From the NCBI RefSeq assembly GCF_000740785.1, contig NZ_JFZB01000003.1, positions 124,001 through 188,000 on the forward strand: a DNA stretch of 64,000 nucleotides, written 5' to 3'. Made by a program: the position numbers and the translations under genes. Position 1 is the first letter of the stretch, and each line of letters begins with the position of its first letter. The stretch comes from Paenirhodobacter enshiensis. GTDB taxonomy: Bacteria > Pseudomonadota > Alphaproteobacteria > Rhodobacterales > Rhodobacteraceae. Below, piece by piece: positions 56,802 to 64,000 of this stretch. Below the pieces are notes generated by a model. The model had not been told where the DNA came from and ran no database searches. It worked only from the letters and a program-made list of their open reading frames with translations.

Positions 56802-58022
56802 TCAGCCGCGCAGCGCCTGATCGAGGTCAGCGATCAGATCCTCGACCGCCTCCAGCCCGACGGAAAGCCGGAAGATCCCGTCGCCCGCATAGGCACGGTA
56901 ATCTTCCTCGGCCGCGCCGGTCAGCCTGTAAGTGCCGCCGATCATCTCCTCGGTGTCGAGCAGCGTGACGATGCTGCGCTGATGGCCGAGCGAAAAGGCG
57001 TAATGCGCCACCTTCAGCCGCTCCGACAGTTGCCGTGCCATCGCTTGCGGATCGCGGGTGCGGAACCCGATCATGCCGCCCGGGATATCCATTTGCCGCA
57101 ATGCCAGCGCATATTGCGGATAAGACGGCAACCCCGGATAGACCGCCGACAGCACCGCAGGATGGCTTTCGAGAAACGCCGCGATCTTCTGGGCCGACTC
57201 CGATATCTGCCGCATCCGGGGGAACAGCGTGTCGATGCCGCGCAGGATCAGCCAGGCATTGCCCGCCGACAGCGCCGCGCCGAGATAGACGCCCGCCCGG
57301 CCGCGCATCTTCGCGATCAGCGCGCGCCGGCCGCAGGTGACACCGCCGAGCGCATCGCCATGGCCGTTGATGAACTTGGTCATCGAATGCACCACCAGAT
57401 CGACGCCGAGCCCGAGCGGGCGGGTGGCGACCGGGGTGGCAAGCGTGCTGTCGACCGAGACGAGGGCGCCCGCCGCATGGGCGATGCGCGCCACCTCGGC
57501 CAGATCGGTCAGCCGCAACAGCGGGTTGCACGGGCTTTCGCAATGCACCAGCCGGGTATTCGGACGCAGCGCGGCGCGCAGCTCCTCGGGGCGGGAGAGA
57601 TTGACCGGCGTCACCTCGATGCCGAAATCGGGCAGGATCGAGCGCGCGAGTTCCGCCGCCCCGGCATAGGTCACATCGCTGACGATCAGATGATCCCCGG
57701 ATTTCAGGAAAGTCAGAAATACCGCCGCGATCGCCGCCACGCCGGTCGCCGAGGCAAGCGCATCCTCGGCGCCTTCGAGGGCGGCCATGCGCATCTCGAG
57801 GCTGCGCACCGTGGGGTTGAGCCAGCGCGCATAGGTATAGGGCTCGGCCGCGATGTCCTCGAGCCCCGAGGCCGAGAACGCGCCCTCGCCCGGCGTGACC
57901 ATGTTGTTCACCGACATCGAGACCGTGGGCTGGACCTCGCGGGTCTCGGGCGCGATGTCGAGGCCGGCATCGAGGGCGAGGGTCTCGGGGCGGGCGTCGG
58001 GGGGCAGGACAATCCGGGTCAT
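56802..58022 (-). CDS. Cys/Met-metabolism PLP-dependent enzyme
   Basis: Cytoplasmic PLP enzyme, 406 residues, of the cystathionine gamma-synthase/gamma-lyase/methionine gamma-lyase family. The PLP lysine is in HSMTKFINGHGDALGG near 214; YTYARWLNPTVRSLEMRMAALEGAED near 62-87 and ATGVAAIAAV are conserved. Synthase or lyase direction cannot be told from sequence, though a methionine or homocysteine role fits the neighbours. The start MTRIVLPPDARP is taken; an earlier in-frame start lies in poorly coding DNA. Confidence 0.88.
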   Translation of the reverse strand: MTRIVLPPDARPETLALDAGLDIAPETREVQPTVSMSVNNMVTPGEGAFSASGLEDIAAEPYTYARWLNPTVRSLEMRMAALEGAEDALASATGVAAIAAVFLTFLKSGDHLIVSDVTYAGAAELARSILPDFGIEVTPVNLSRPEELRAALRPNTRLVHCESPCNPLLRLTDLAEVARIAHAAGALVSVDSTLATPVATRPLGLGVDLVVHSMTKFINGHGDALGGVTCGRRALIAKMRGRAGVYLGAALSAGNAWLILRGIDTLFPRMRQISESAQKIAAFLESHPAVLSAVYPGLPSYPQYALALRQMDIPGGMIGFRTRDPQAMARQLSERLKVAHYAFSLGHQRSIVTLLDTEEMIGGTYRLTGAAEEDYRAYAGDGIFRLSVGLEAVEDLIADLDQALRG

Positions 58023-58146
58023 GGTCTCTCTCGGGCAGCTGTGGTGCTTGCCGCGAGGATACCGCACCCGCGCGCCCACGGGCGGCGCAGAACGGGCGAA
58101 GGACGCGGTCAGGCCGCGCGAAACGGCGATGAACGCCCGGATCTCG

Positions 58147-58608
58147 TCACTCTGCTTCAGGCGGGACGTAAACCCCGGTCTTCAGCGGGCGCAGCACGAC
58201 ATTGGTGGTGATGCGCCGGATCAGCGGGTTCTCGTGCATCAGCCTCGCGGTGAAGTCGTCGTAGTCGGCGACGTCGCGGGCAAGGATCACCGCCACCATG
58301 TCGACCGCGCCGGTGACGTAATACAATTGCTGGATCCGGTCGTGCCCGGCCGCCCAGATCCGCAGCCGTTCGAGCACGTCGTAATTCTCGCGCTCGATTT
58401 CCAGCCCGGCGATGAAGGTCATCGCCTGACCGACGGCGGCGGGATCGACCACGGCGACCTCGGCCCGGATCGCGCCCGACAGCCGCAGCGCGCGCAGCCG
58501 GCGCTGCACGGCAGAGGCGGACAGTCCGACGTCCTCGGCGATGGTCTCGGCCTTGCGGGTGCAGTCGCGCTGCACGATGGCGAGGATGCGGCGGTCGAAA
58601 TCGTCCAT
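58147..58608 (-). CDS. Lrp/AsnC-family regulator
   Basis: 153-residue regulator starting MDDFDRRILAIVQRDCTRKA, with a winged helix in the first 60 residues (AEDVGLSASAVQRRLRALR) and a RAM ligand domain after 70 (YYVTGAVDMVAVILARD). Same strand and immediately upstream of the PLP enzyme, 124 bp before its start, so probably its regulator, responding to an amino acid. The open frame 41 codons upstream is not Lrp-like. Confidence 0.9.
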   Translation of the reverse strand: MDDFDRRILAIVQRDCTRKAETIAEDVGLSASAVQRRLRALRLSGAIRAEVAVVDPAAVGQAMTFIAGLEIERENYDVLERLRIWAAGHDRIQQLYYVTGAVDMVAVILARDVADYDDFTARLMHENPLIRRITTNVVLRPLKTGVYVPPEAE

Positions 58609-58830
58609 GGGTCGTGTCGGCTCCGGTTCCTCGCCTTCATGTCGCAACATCGCCAGCGCCGCAATGCCCGGCACGGACCGACGAGCCAAACCGCGCGGCA
58701 ATCCCGCCGCCAACGACGTCGGCCCCTGCACCAGCGGGTCAGAGGCGGAGCGATCGGCCCGCCCCTGGCGCGTGCCATCGCCGACGTCCTGGCGGCGCGC
58801 AGCCCCGCCTGTCCGAACGAACAGCCCGGC

Positions 58831-59505
58831 TCAGAACAGGCCCTCTTCCTTCGCGATGATCGCCGCCTGGGTGCGGTTATGCGCCCCGATCTTGCGATAA
58901 AGCGTCTTCATGTGCAGCTTCACCGTGGGCTCGGTAATCCCCAGATCGCGGGCGATTTCTTTGTTGGCCTTGCCGCCGGTCAGCCCCTGCAACACATCGA
59001 GTTCGCGCCGCGACAAACGCTGAGCCAGCGGATGGGGGGTCTCGGGCCGGGCATTGCGCAGGAACGCGAGGGGGGCATACTGCTCTCCCATCGCCATGAA
59101 CCGGACGGCATTCGCCAGCGACTTCGCGCTCAGCGTCTTCGGCAGATACCCCGACGCCCCGAGCGCCAGCGCCTGCTCGGCAATCTCGGCCGAGGCAGAG
59201 CCGGAGATCAGCGCCACACGCTGTCCGCCCGCCATCGCCAGAACCTCGCGCAGGCTGTCGATCCCGTTCATCCCCGGCATCATCACGTCAAGAAGCACCA
59301 GATCGAACGGCCCCTGCGTCTCGATCGCCTGCACCGCCGAGGGCAGATCCCCGACCGTCACGGTCTCGATCCCTCCCTCGGAGCGCAGGAACAGCGCGAT
59401 GGCGTCGCGCACCAGCTCGTGATCGTCGGCGATCAGCAGCCGTAGCCCGTGCATCCGGGGCCCGGAATTTTCCGGGCGCATATCATGGCATGCGTCTGAC
59501 GTCAT
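58831..59505 (-). CDS. NarL/FixJ-family response regulator
   Basis: DNA-binding response regulator, 224 residues: receiver about 21-135 with phospho-acceptor Asp73 (LVLLDVMMPGMN) and acidic pocket ADDHE, then a LuxR helix-turn-helix about 160-224 (LSRRELDVLQGLTGGKANKEIAR). ATG 59505 is taken because AGGGAAGG precedes it; MHGLRLLIADD 17 codons on is an alternative. Divergent from the SUOX-like/kinase operon, whose kinase may phosphorylate it (inference). Confidence 0.88.
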   Translation of the reverse strand: MTSDACHDMRPENSGPRMHGLRLLIADDHELVRDAIALFLRSEGGIETVTVGDLPSAVQAIETQGPFDLVLLDVMMPGMNGIDSLREVLAMAGGQRVALISGSASAEIAEQALALGASGYLPKTLSAKSLANAVRFMAMGEQYAPLAFLRNARPETPHPLAQRLSRRELDVLQGLTGGKANKEIARDLGITEPTVKLHMKTLYRKIGAHNRTQAAIIAKEEGLF

Positions 59506-59883
59506 GGGCCCGACCTTCCCTGAAAATACAGCTGCCCGGTGAGTCGGCAGACAAAATGATCTGCTCCGAACCCTTCAAGATTACATGAAGATTTCCGGTC
59601 TGGCGTCTGTCAAACGGGCCGGACACCGTCCTTTCGGGTGAATTAACGTTCCGGTCAGCGGATTCGGCCACGTTTTGCGGCGCTTCGGGCGCACCCGGAC
59701 CGCAAGGGGGATCCGCATCGCGGCAAATGTCACCCGGATCAGGCGCGGCGCCTGCGAAGACCCTATCCGTTCGGACAGGTCCGCCTGTGCTTTCGCCCGG
59801 TCCTGCGAACGCGGCCCGGTGCTAGAGTAAGTCAGATCCCCCGGGCCGAAGCCCCGCCTTGCCCCGAAACGAAGGAACGCGCC
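59506..59883. other. Divergent promoter region without a gene
   Basis: 378 bases between the NarL-type regulator and the SUOX-fold gene. The first 100 bases are AT-richer and probably hold promoters in both directions; no motif was assigned with confidence. No open frame with coding character. Confidence 0.4.
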
Positions 59884-60423
59884 ATGTCCCGCCTCCGATC
59901 CGGCGGCTTCGCCGCACTGCTGAGCGGCCTCGCCGCCGTCCTGCCGGCACTGACCGCGCGCGCCGAGACCGGTCCGGCCGAAGCTGCGCCGCAAAGTGTT
60001 CCGGACGCCCATGCCCTGCTGACGGTCAGCGGCCTTCGCGACGGCACGCCCGCCGTTGTCGCGTTCGATATGGCGGCGCTGAGCGCATTGCCGCAGGTCA
60101 GCTTCACCACCTCCACGATCTGGACCGAGGGGCCACAGACCTTCACCGGCGTGCCGCTCGGTGCGGTGCTTGCCGCCGCGGGAATGACCGGCCGGACCCT
60201 GCAGGCGACCGCTGCGAACGATTACGCCGTGCAGATCCCGGTCGAGACCTGGCCTCGCAACGGCCCCGTCATCGCCTATCTGCGCAACGGCAAGCCCATG
60301 ACCCTGCGCGACAAGGGCCCGCTGTGGATCGTCTATCCCTACGATTCAAATTCCGCCTACCGGACCGAAGTGATCTATACTCGCAGTATCTGGCAACTGG
60401 ATCGGATCGACGTCAGGCCCTGA
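59884..60423 (+). CDS. Periplasmic SUOX/molybdopterin-fold protein
   Basis: 179-residue secreted protein with a signal peptide ending about ALTARA and an oxidoreductase molybdopterin-binding (SUOX) fold: HALLTVSGLRDGTPAVVAFD, TFTGVPLGAVLAAAGM near 85-100, ATAANDYAVQIPV and the C-terminal GPLWIVYPYDSN. The cysteine that holds molybdopterin in true sulfite oxidases is not seen, so it may bind a ligand rather than catalyse. It ends one base before the kinase GTG, so the two are translationally linked and probably functionally linked. Confidence 0.8.
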   Translation: MSRLRSGGFAALLSGLAAVLPALTARAETGPAEAAPQSVPDAHALLTVSGLRDGTPAVVAFDMAALSALPQVSFTTSTIWTEGPQTFTGVPLGAVLAAAGMTGRTLQATAANDYAVQIPVETWPRNGPVIAYLRNGKPMTLRDKGPLWIVYPYDSNSAYRTEVIYTRSIWQLDRIDVRP

Positions 60424-60424
60424 T

Positions 60425-63124
60425 GTGAACATCGCGCGCGCCCCCCTCCCGGCCCCACCCGGCCCTGGCACGGATCGCCGGGACGGCGGTTCCGGGGCTG
60501 ACGCGGACAAGCCGGGCCGGCGCGACCGCGCCCGAGCGATCGTCGCGGGAAGCGTTCTGGCGGTGTTGATCGGCGTCATCGCGATGATGGTGGCCGAGGT
60601 GGTGCAACAGCTGCGCGAATTGCGCACGGCCGCTTCGGACAATGTGCAATGGACCCTCTCGCAGGTGGACGCCGAATTCCTGCGCTTTCGTCTTGCACTC
60701 GACCTTGCCCGGCTGCAGGCGCGCGACGGCACCGTCCCGGCCGAGACTCTGGCCAGTCTGCGCAAGCATTTCGATATCTTCTACAGCCGGATTGACACAT
60801 TCCGCGGTAACGGCAGCTACGCGAGCCTGCATCGCGACGCCGAATTCTCGACCGCCCTGGCCGAGGTCCAGACCGATCTCGGCCACCTCGGGGCGCGCAT
60901 CGACCTGCCCGATGCAGAGCTCGGGGCGGCGCTCGATCCGCTCGGGGCCGAGGCCGAGGCGATGGCACCCTCCGTGCGCGGCCTGTCGCTGATGGGGCTG
61001 GCGAAATTCGCGCAGAACTCCGACCGCAAGCGCGAGGAGATGACCGCGACGCTTGCGCGGCTGGCGGCGACGACGGGCCTGATGCTCATCGCGATCTCGC
61101 TGCTCGCGGTGCTTCTGCTGCGGCTTTACCGGCTGAGCGAGCGGCGCGGCGTGCAGCAGGCGAAGAGCGCGGCACGGGTGCGTCTGGTCCTCGAAGCCTC
61201 GTTCGACGCCATTGTCGCGAGCGATCGCGAGGGCCGGATCCTGGTGTTCAACCCTGCGGCCGAACGCATCTTCGGGTTCACCGCAGAGGAAGCGATCGGG
61301 CACGATCTGCTGGCCGCGCTGTTGCCGGGCGGCAACCCGGACGGGCAACCGGCTCTCGCCGCGATCTTGCGCGACCCGGCCCCCGAGGCGCTCGGCCGGA
61401 TCCACCTCGAAGGACGCAGCCGCGACGGCCGGACCTTCCCCGCCGAAGTCACCGTGCGGCGGGCCGAGGGCGATCAGGGCCAGGTCTTCGTGCTGTTCAT
61501 CCGCGACGTCTCGCTGCTGAAGAAGGCCGAGGCCGCACTGATCGAGGCCCATGACCGCGCCGTCGCCGGTGAGAAGGCCAAGGCCGATTTCGTCGCGGTG
61601 ATGTCGCACGAGATCCGAACGCCGCTGAACGGTTTGCTGGGGAACATGTCGCTGCTGCTCGACACGCCGCTCGATGCGCGTCAACGTGGCTATGTCTCGG
61701 CGATGGAGGTCTCGGGGCGGCTTCTGTCCTCGCTGGTCAACGACGTGCTCGACATGTCGAAGCTCGAAGCCGGCAAGATGACGCTGCAGCGGCGTGCCTT
61801 CCGGCTGTCGCAGGTGATGGACGAGATCGTGGAAAGCCAGATGCAGCTTGCGGCGGCCAACGGCAACGCCCTCGGCTGGACCCGGGTCGGGCCGCCCTTC
61901 GACGCGGTGATCGGCGATCCGGACAAGATCCGTCAGGTGGTGCTGAATTTCGTCAACAACGCGATCAAGTTCACCCGCGACGGGACAGTCGCCGTCGAGA
62001 TCGAGGCGCTCGGCCCCGAAACGCCGCCCGAGACCGCCCCGGGGCAGCGCCGCGAGGTCGAGATCCGGGTCAGCGATACCGGCGAGGGCATCGCGCCCGC
62101 CGACCTCGGTCGGATCTTCTCCGATTTCGAGATGCTCGACAGCTCTTACGGACGGCGGCCGGGAACCGGGCTCGGGCTCGGCATCGCGCGGCGTCTGGCG
62201 CATCTGATGGGCGGCGAGATCGGCGTCGAGAGCGAACCGGGCGAGGGCAGCCTGTTCTGGCTGCGGTTGCCGCTCGATCCGGACGACGGTGCCGGATCTG
62301 AAACGGAGCCCGCCGCCCCGGCCTTCCGGCCCGGTGCGCAGCCCTCGCCCCCTGCCGCGCCGCTCTCGATCCTCATCGTCGAAGACAACGATATCAACCG
62401 CGCGATCCTGCGCCGGATGGTCGAAGCCGAGGGGCATGACGCGACCGAAGCCAGCAACGGCCGCGAGGGCGTCGACCGCGCCGCGCTGAGGCCATTCGAC
62501 GCGATCTTGATGGACATCTCGATGCCGGTGATGGACGGGCGCAGTGCTGCGCGGGCGATCCGCGAGGGCGACGGGGCCTCGCACACGGCCCCCATCGTCG
62601 CGGTGACCGCCCATGCGCTTCCCGAGGAGATAGAGGCCTTCCGCGCCGCGGGCATGACCGAGGTTCTGAAGAAACCCATCGACCGCGAGGCACTGCGCGC
62701 GCTTCTGGCGCGGCTGACAGCGAGGCGGACCTTGCCCGAGGCTCCGGCTGCGGCGGACCCGCTCCTGTTCGACGAAGACCACCTCGGCCCCGAGGGTCAC
62801 GGCAGCCTCGGGCCGGAGTTGCTGCGCCTTCTCGACAGCTTCATCGCGCAAACCGACCAGACCGTCGCCGCTCTGGCCGATGGAAGTCTCGGGGCCGGTC
62901 TCGACAGGACTGAGGCCGACAAGCTCCGCCTTGCCGCGATCCATCGCACGGCGGGGGCTGCGGGCACCTTCGGGGCGCGGGCATTTCATGCGCAGCTTCT
63001 GGCCATCGAGACCGCGGCGAAGCGCGGCGACACCGCCCCGCTGGAGCACGCCGCAGCACAGCTGCCGGCGCTGTGGCAACAGACGCGGGCGGCCCTCTTG
63101 GCCTGCCGGAACGCCCGGAGCTGA
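60425..63124 (+). CDS. Hybrid sensor histidine kinase with receiver and HPt
   Basis: 899-residue hybrid kinase: TM1 about 38-58, periplasmic region about 59-205, TM2 about 210-235, PAS about 255-375 (FDAIVASDREGRILVFNPAAERIFG), HisKA with His near 392 (VMSHEIRTPLNGLLGN), HATPase with GTGLGLGIARRL near 578, receiver about 648-762 (LIVEDNDINR, LMDISMPVMDG), and an HPt-like C-terminus with AIHRTAGAAGTFGA near 839-852. Phosphate can thus pass His-Asp-His to a free regulator. GTG at 60425 is the start, fixed by the overlap region with the SUOX-fold gene; TMAO/sulfur-compound sensing is only a guess. Confidence 0.9.
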   Translation: MNIARAPLPAPPGPGTDRRDGGSGADADKPGRRDRARAIVAGSVLAVLIGVIAMMVAEVVQQLRELRTAASDNVQWTLSQVDAEFLRFRLALDLARLQARDGTVPAETLASLRKHFDIFYSRIDTFRGNGSYASLHRDAEFSTALAEVQTDLGHLGARIDLPDAELGAALDPLGAEAEAMAPSVRGLSLMGLAKFAQNSDRKREEMTATLARLAATTGLMLIAISLLAVLLLRLYRLSERRGVQQAKSAARVRLVLEASFDAIVASDREGRILVFNPAAERIFGFTAEEAIGHDLLAALLPGGNPDGQPALAAILRDPAPEALGRIHLEGRSRDGRTFPAEVTVRRAEGDQGQVFVLFIRDVSLLKKAEAALIEAHDRAVAGEKAKADFVAVMSHEIRTPLNGLLGNMSLLLDTPLDARQRGYVSAMEVSGRLLSSLVNDVLDMSKLEAGKMTLQRRAFRLSQVMDEIVESQMQLAAANGNALGWTRVGPPFDAVIGDPDKIRQVVLNFVNNAIKFTRDGTVAVEIEALGPETPPETAPGQRREVEIRVSDTGEGIAPADLGRIFSDFEMLDSSYGRRPGTGLGLGIARRLAHLMGGEIGVESEPGEGSLFWLRLPLDPDDGAGSETEPAAPAFRPGAQPSPPAAPLSILIVEDNDINRAILRRMVEAEGHDATEASNGREGVDRAALRPFDAILMDISMPVMDGRSAARAIREGDGASHTAPIVAVTAHALPEEIEAFRAAGMTEVLKKPIDREALRALLARLTARRTLPEAPAAADPLLFDEDHLGPEGHGSLGPELLRLLDSFIAQTDQTVAALADGSLGAGLDRTEADKLRLAAIHRTAGAAGTFGARAFHAQLLAIETAAKRGDTAPLEHAAAQLPALWQQTRAALLACRNARS

Positions 63125-63413
63125 GCCGACGACGACACCGGGGGCATTCGGCGCCTTCCACAGAATGCGCGGGATTGCGCCAGATCGCCCGGCCCCGGGA
63201 CCGTGGTGTCGTCGCGGCCACGCCCTGGCCAGCCTGCCGGAGCGGGCGCCCAAACGGCGAGGATGCGGCGTGTGCGCGTGATCCCACTCTCCGTTCGGAT
63301 AGGGACGGGGCGCGGCTGCGCCCCCTCACTCGCCCGGGGCGGCCGCGCGGGACAGGGCAGGAAAGGCTAGAACGAGGACAAGACCCCCCGCCCCTCAGCC
63401 CGCGGAGACCGTC
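63125..63413. other. Intergenic region after the hybrid kinase
   Basis: About 290 bases, GC-rich, no supported gene. Open frames opposite the kinase extend into it but have the composition of antisense shadows. Confidence 0.4.
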
Positions 63414-63578
63414 ATGACCCGTTCCCGGACCGGCTGCATCGCGCAAAGCTCTGTCGCCCCGGGCCAGTCCTGCAGGGCCCGGCGCGCACTTCGTCTGGGG
63501 CAGGCGGCGGGCGTCGCCCGGCTGTCTCGCGGTCGCGACGGCAAGCCGGATCGCCTCGGCCGCCTGCACACCGCCTGA
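63414..63578 (+). CDS. Possible small protein, 54 residues
   Basis: Frame starting MTRSRTGCIAQSSVAPGQSC, Arg/Ala/Gly-rich with two cysteines, preceded by GCGGAGACCGTC. It is short, compositionally biased and has no recognised relative; it may be non-coding leader of the glycosyltransferase gene 30 bp downstream. Confidence 0.25.
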   Translation: MTRSRTGCIAQSSVAPGQSCRARRALRLGQAAGVARLSRGRDGKPDRLGRLHTA

Positions 63579-63607
63579 TTTTCACGATTTCACGAAGGAG
63601 ACCTGCC

Positions 63608-64000
63608 ATGATCCCCGACCTGACTGCCCCCGAACCTCCGACGCTGCGCGTGGCTCATCTCGTCGGTGACGAGAACTGGGGAGGAGTGACCCGCAGCCTC
63701 GCCTTCCTCAGCCAGGCGCCGGCTCTGGCGCGCCACGCCCGTCACAGTATCGTGCCGGTCCGGCCGGGCACGTCGCAGATGCCGGAGATCGAGGCCGATG
63801 TCATCGTCTCGCATCTCACGGTGAACTGGCGCAACCTGCCGCAGCTGACCGCTCTGCGCGCCCGTTATCCGAACCTGCCCCTCGCCCATGTCGAGCACAG
63901 CTATACCGAAGGGTTCGTTGCAGGAAACGTGGCGAACCGGCTGCGGTTTCACTCTCTGCTGCGCGCAGTCTATGCGTTGTTCGACGAGATCGCCGCCGTG
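63608..64000 (+). CDS. Glycosyltransferase, N-terminal part
   Basis: The first 131 codons of a protein reaching beyond the right edge. LRVAHLVGDENWGGVTRSLA near 13-32 is the Gly-rich donor-side opening of GT-B (family 4-like) glycosyltransferases, followed by DVIVSHLTVNWRNLPQLTAL and AHVEHSYTEGF. Polysaccharide, capsule or lipopolysaccharide synthesis is likely. GAAGGAGACCTGCC precedes the ATG. Family-level assignment only, as the catalytic C-terminal half is missing. Confidence 0.75.
   Translation, partial: MIPDLTAPEPPTLRVAHLVGDENWGGVTRSLAFLSQAPALARHARHSIVPVRPGTSQMPEIEADVIVSHLTVNWRNLPQLTALRARYPNLPLAHVEHSYTEGFVAGNVANRLRFHSLLRAVYALFDEIAAV

Noticed and set aside
60413-63253. About 946-codon open frame on the minus strand opposite the hybrid kinase
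   Set aside because: Shadow of the kinase gene; the translated sequence is low-complexity and the plus-strand domains are intact and in order.

Overview
The window is high-GC DNA from an alphaproteobacterium, most likely of the Rhodobacteraceae (Rhodobacter/Paracoccus-like). This rests on the divergent betIBA / choXWV choline locus, a MipZ division ATPase, a serC leader RNA of the alphaproteobacterial type, a DUF2793 protein of the kind linked to Rhodobacterales gene transfer agents, and tightly packed genes with many ATGA stop/start overlaps. It reads as ordinary chromosome: no insertion sequence, intact prophage, CRISPR array, rRNA or replication origin was seen.

Layout. 1-6.0 kb: choline uptake (choXWV, +) and oxidation to glycine betaine (betI-betB-betA, -), with a BetI-type palindrome between the two arms. 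6.0-13.5 kb: EamA exporter, a 58-residue protein, YebC, a lipoprotein, an OmpR-type two-component pair, an L,D-transpeptidase, and a YeiH permease divergent from its LysR regulator. 13.5-18.1 kb: a livHMGF branched-chain-type ABC operon without a binding protein, and an AbrB-type membrane protein. 18.3-26.1 kb: mipZ, aroQ, tex, pepT, then tRNA-Gln and tRNA-Pro bracketing about 0.9 kb of foreign-looking DNA with a PD-(D/E)xK-like gene, then leuB. 26.1-33.3 kb: a structured RNA with an almost perfect anti-16S sequence, a YhhQ/queuosine-type transporter, a phytase-like esterase, mepA, an MFS/UMF1 transporter, yggT and recQ. 33.3-43.3 kb: hybrid histidine kinase, HAD phosphatase, exbB-exbD-tonB, DUF2793 protein, butanediol-type dehydrogenase, AI-2E family permease, thiolase. 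43.4-46.9 kb: serC and serA (serine synthesis), separated by an unusual array of five hairpins. 46.9-50.3 kb: a gene-poor stretch with a few small proteins, ending in a cold-shock gene. 50.8-58.6 kb: M20 amidohydrolase, polar amino-acid ABC transporter, GntR regulator, homocysteine S-methyltransferase, and opposite them a Cys/Met-metabolism PLP enzyme with an Lrp regulator. 58.8-64 kb: NarL-type response regulator, a periplasmic SUOX-fold protein in operon with a large hybrid kinase, and the start of a glycosyltransferase.

How the genes work together. The first 6 kb form a complete osmoprotectant unit (import, two-step oxidation, choline-responsive repression). serC and serA supply two steps of serine synthesis and share regulatory RNA/DNA. 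The 50.8-58.6 kb block looks like a peripheral uptake and catabolic route for an N-acylated or methylated sulfur amino acid; this is inference. The most unusual signals are the serC-serA hairpin array (five stems with different, internally complementary sequences around one conserved GGAGTCT loop, with a sixth copy of the motif in the serC promoter) and the leuB-upstream RNA whose 16 bases can pair without interruption with the 3' end of 16S rRNA.
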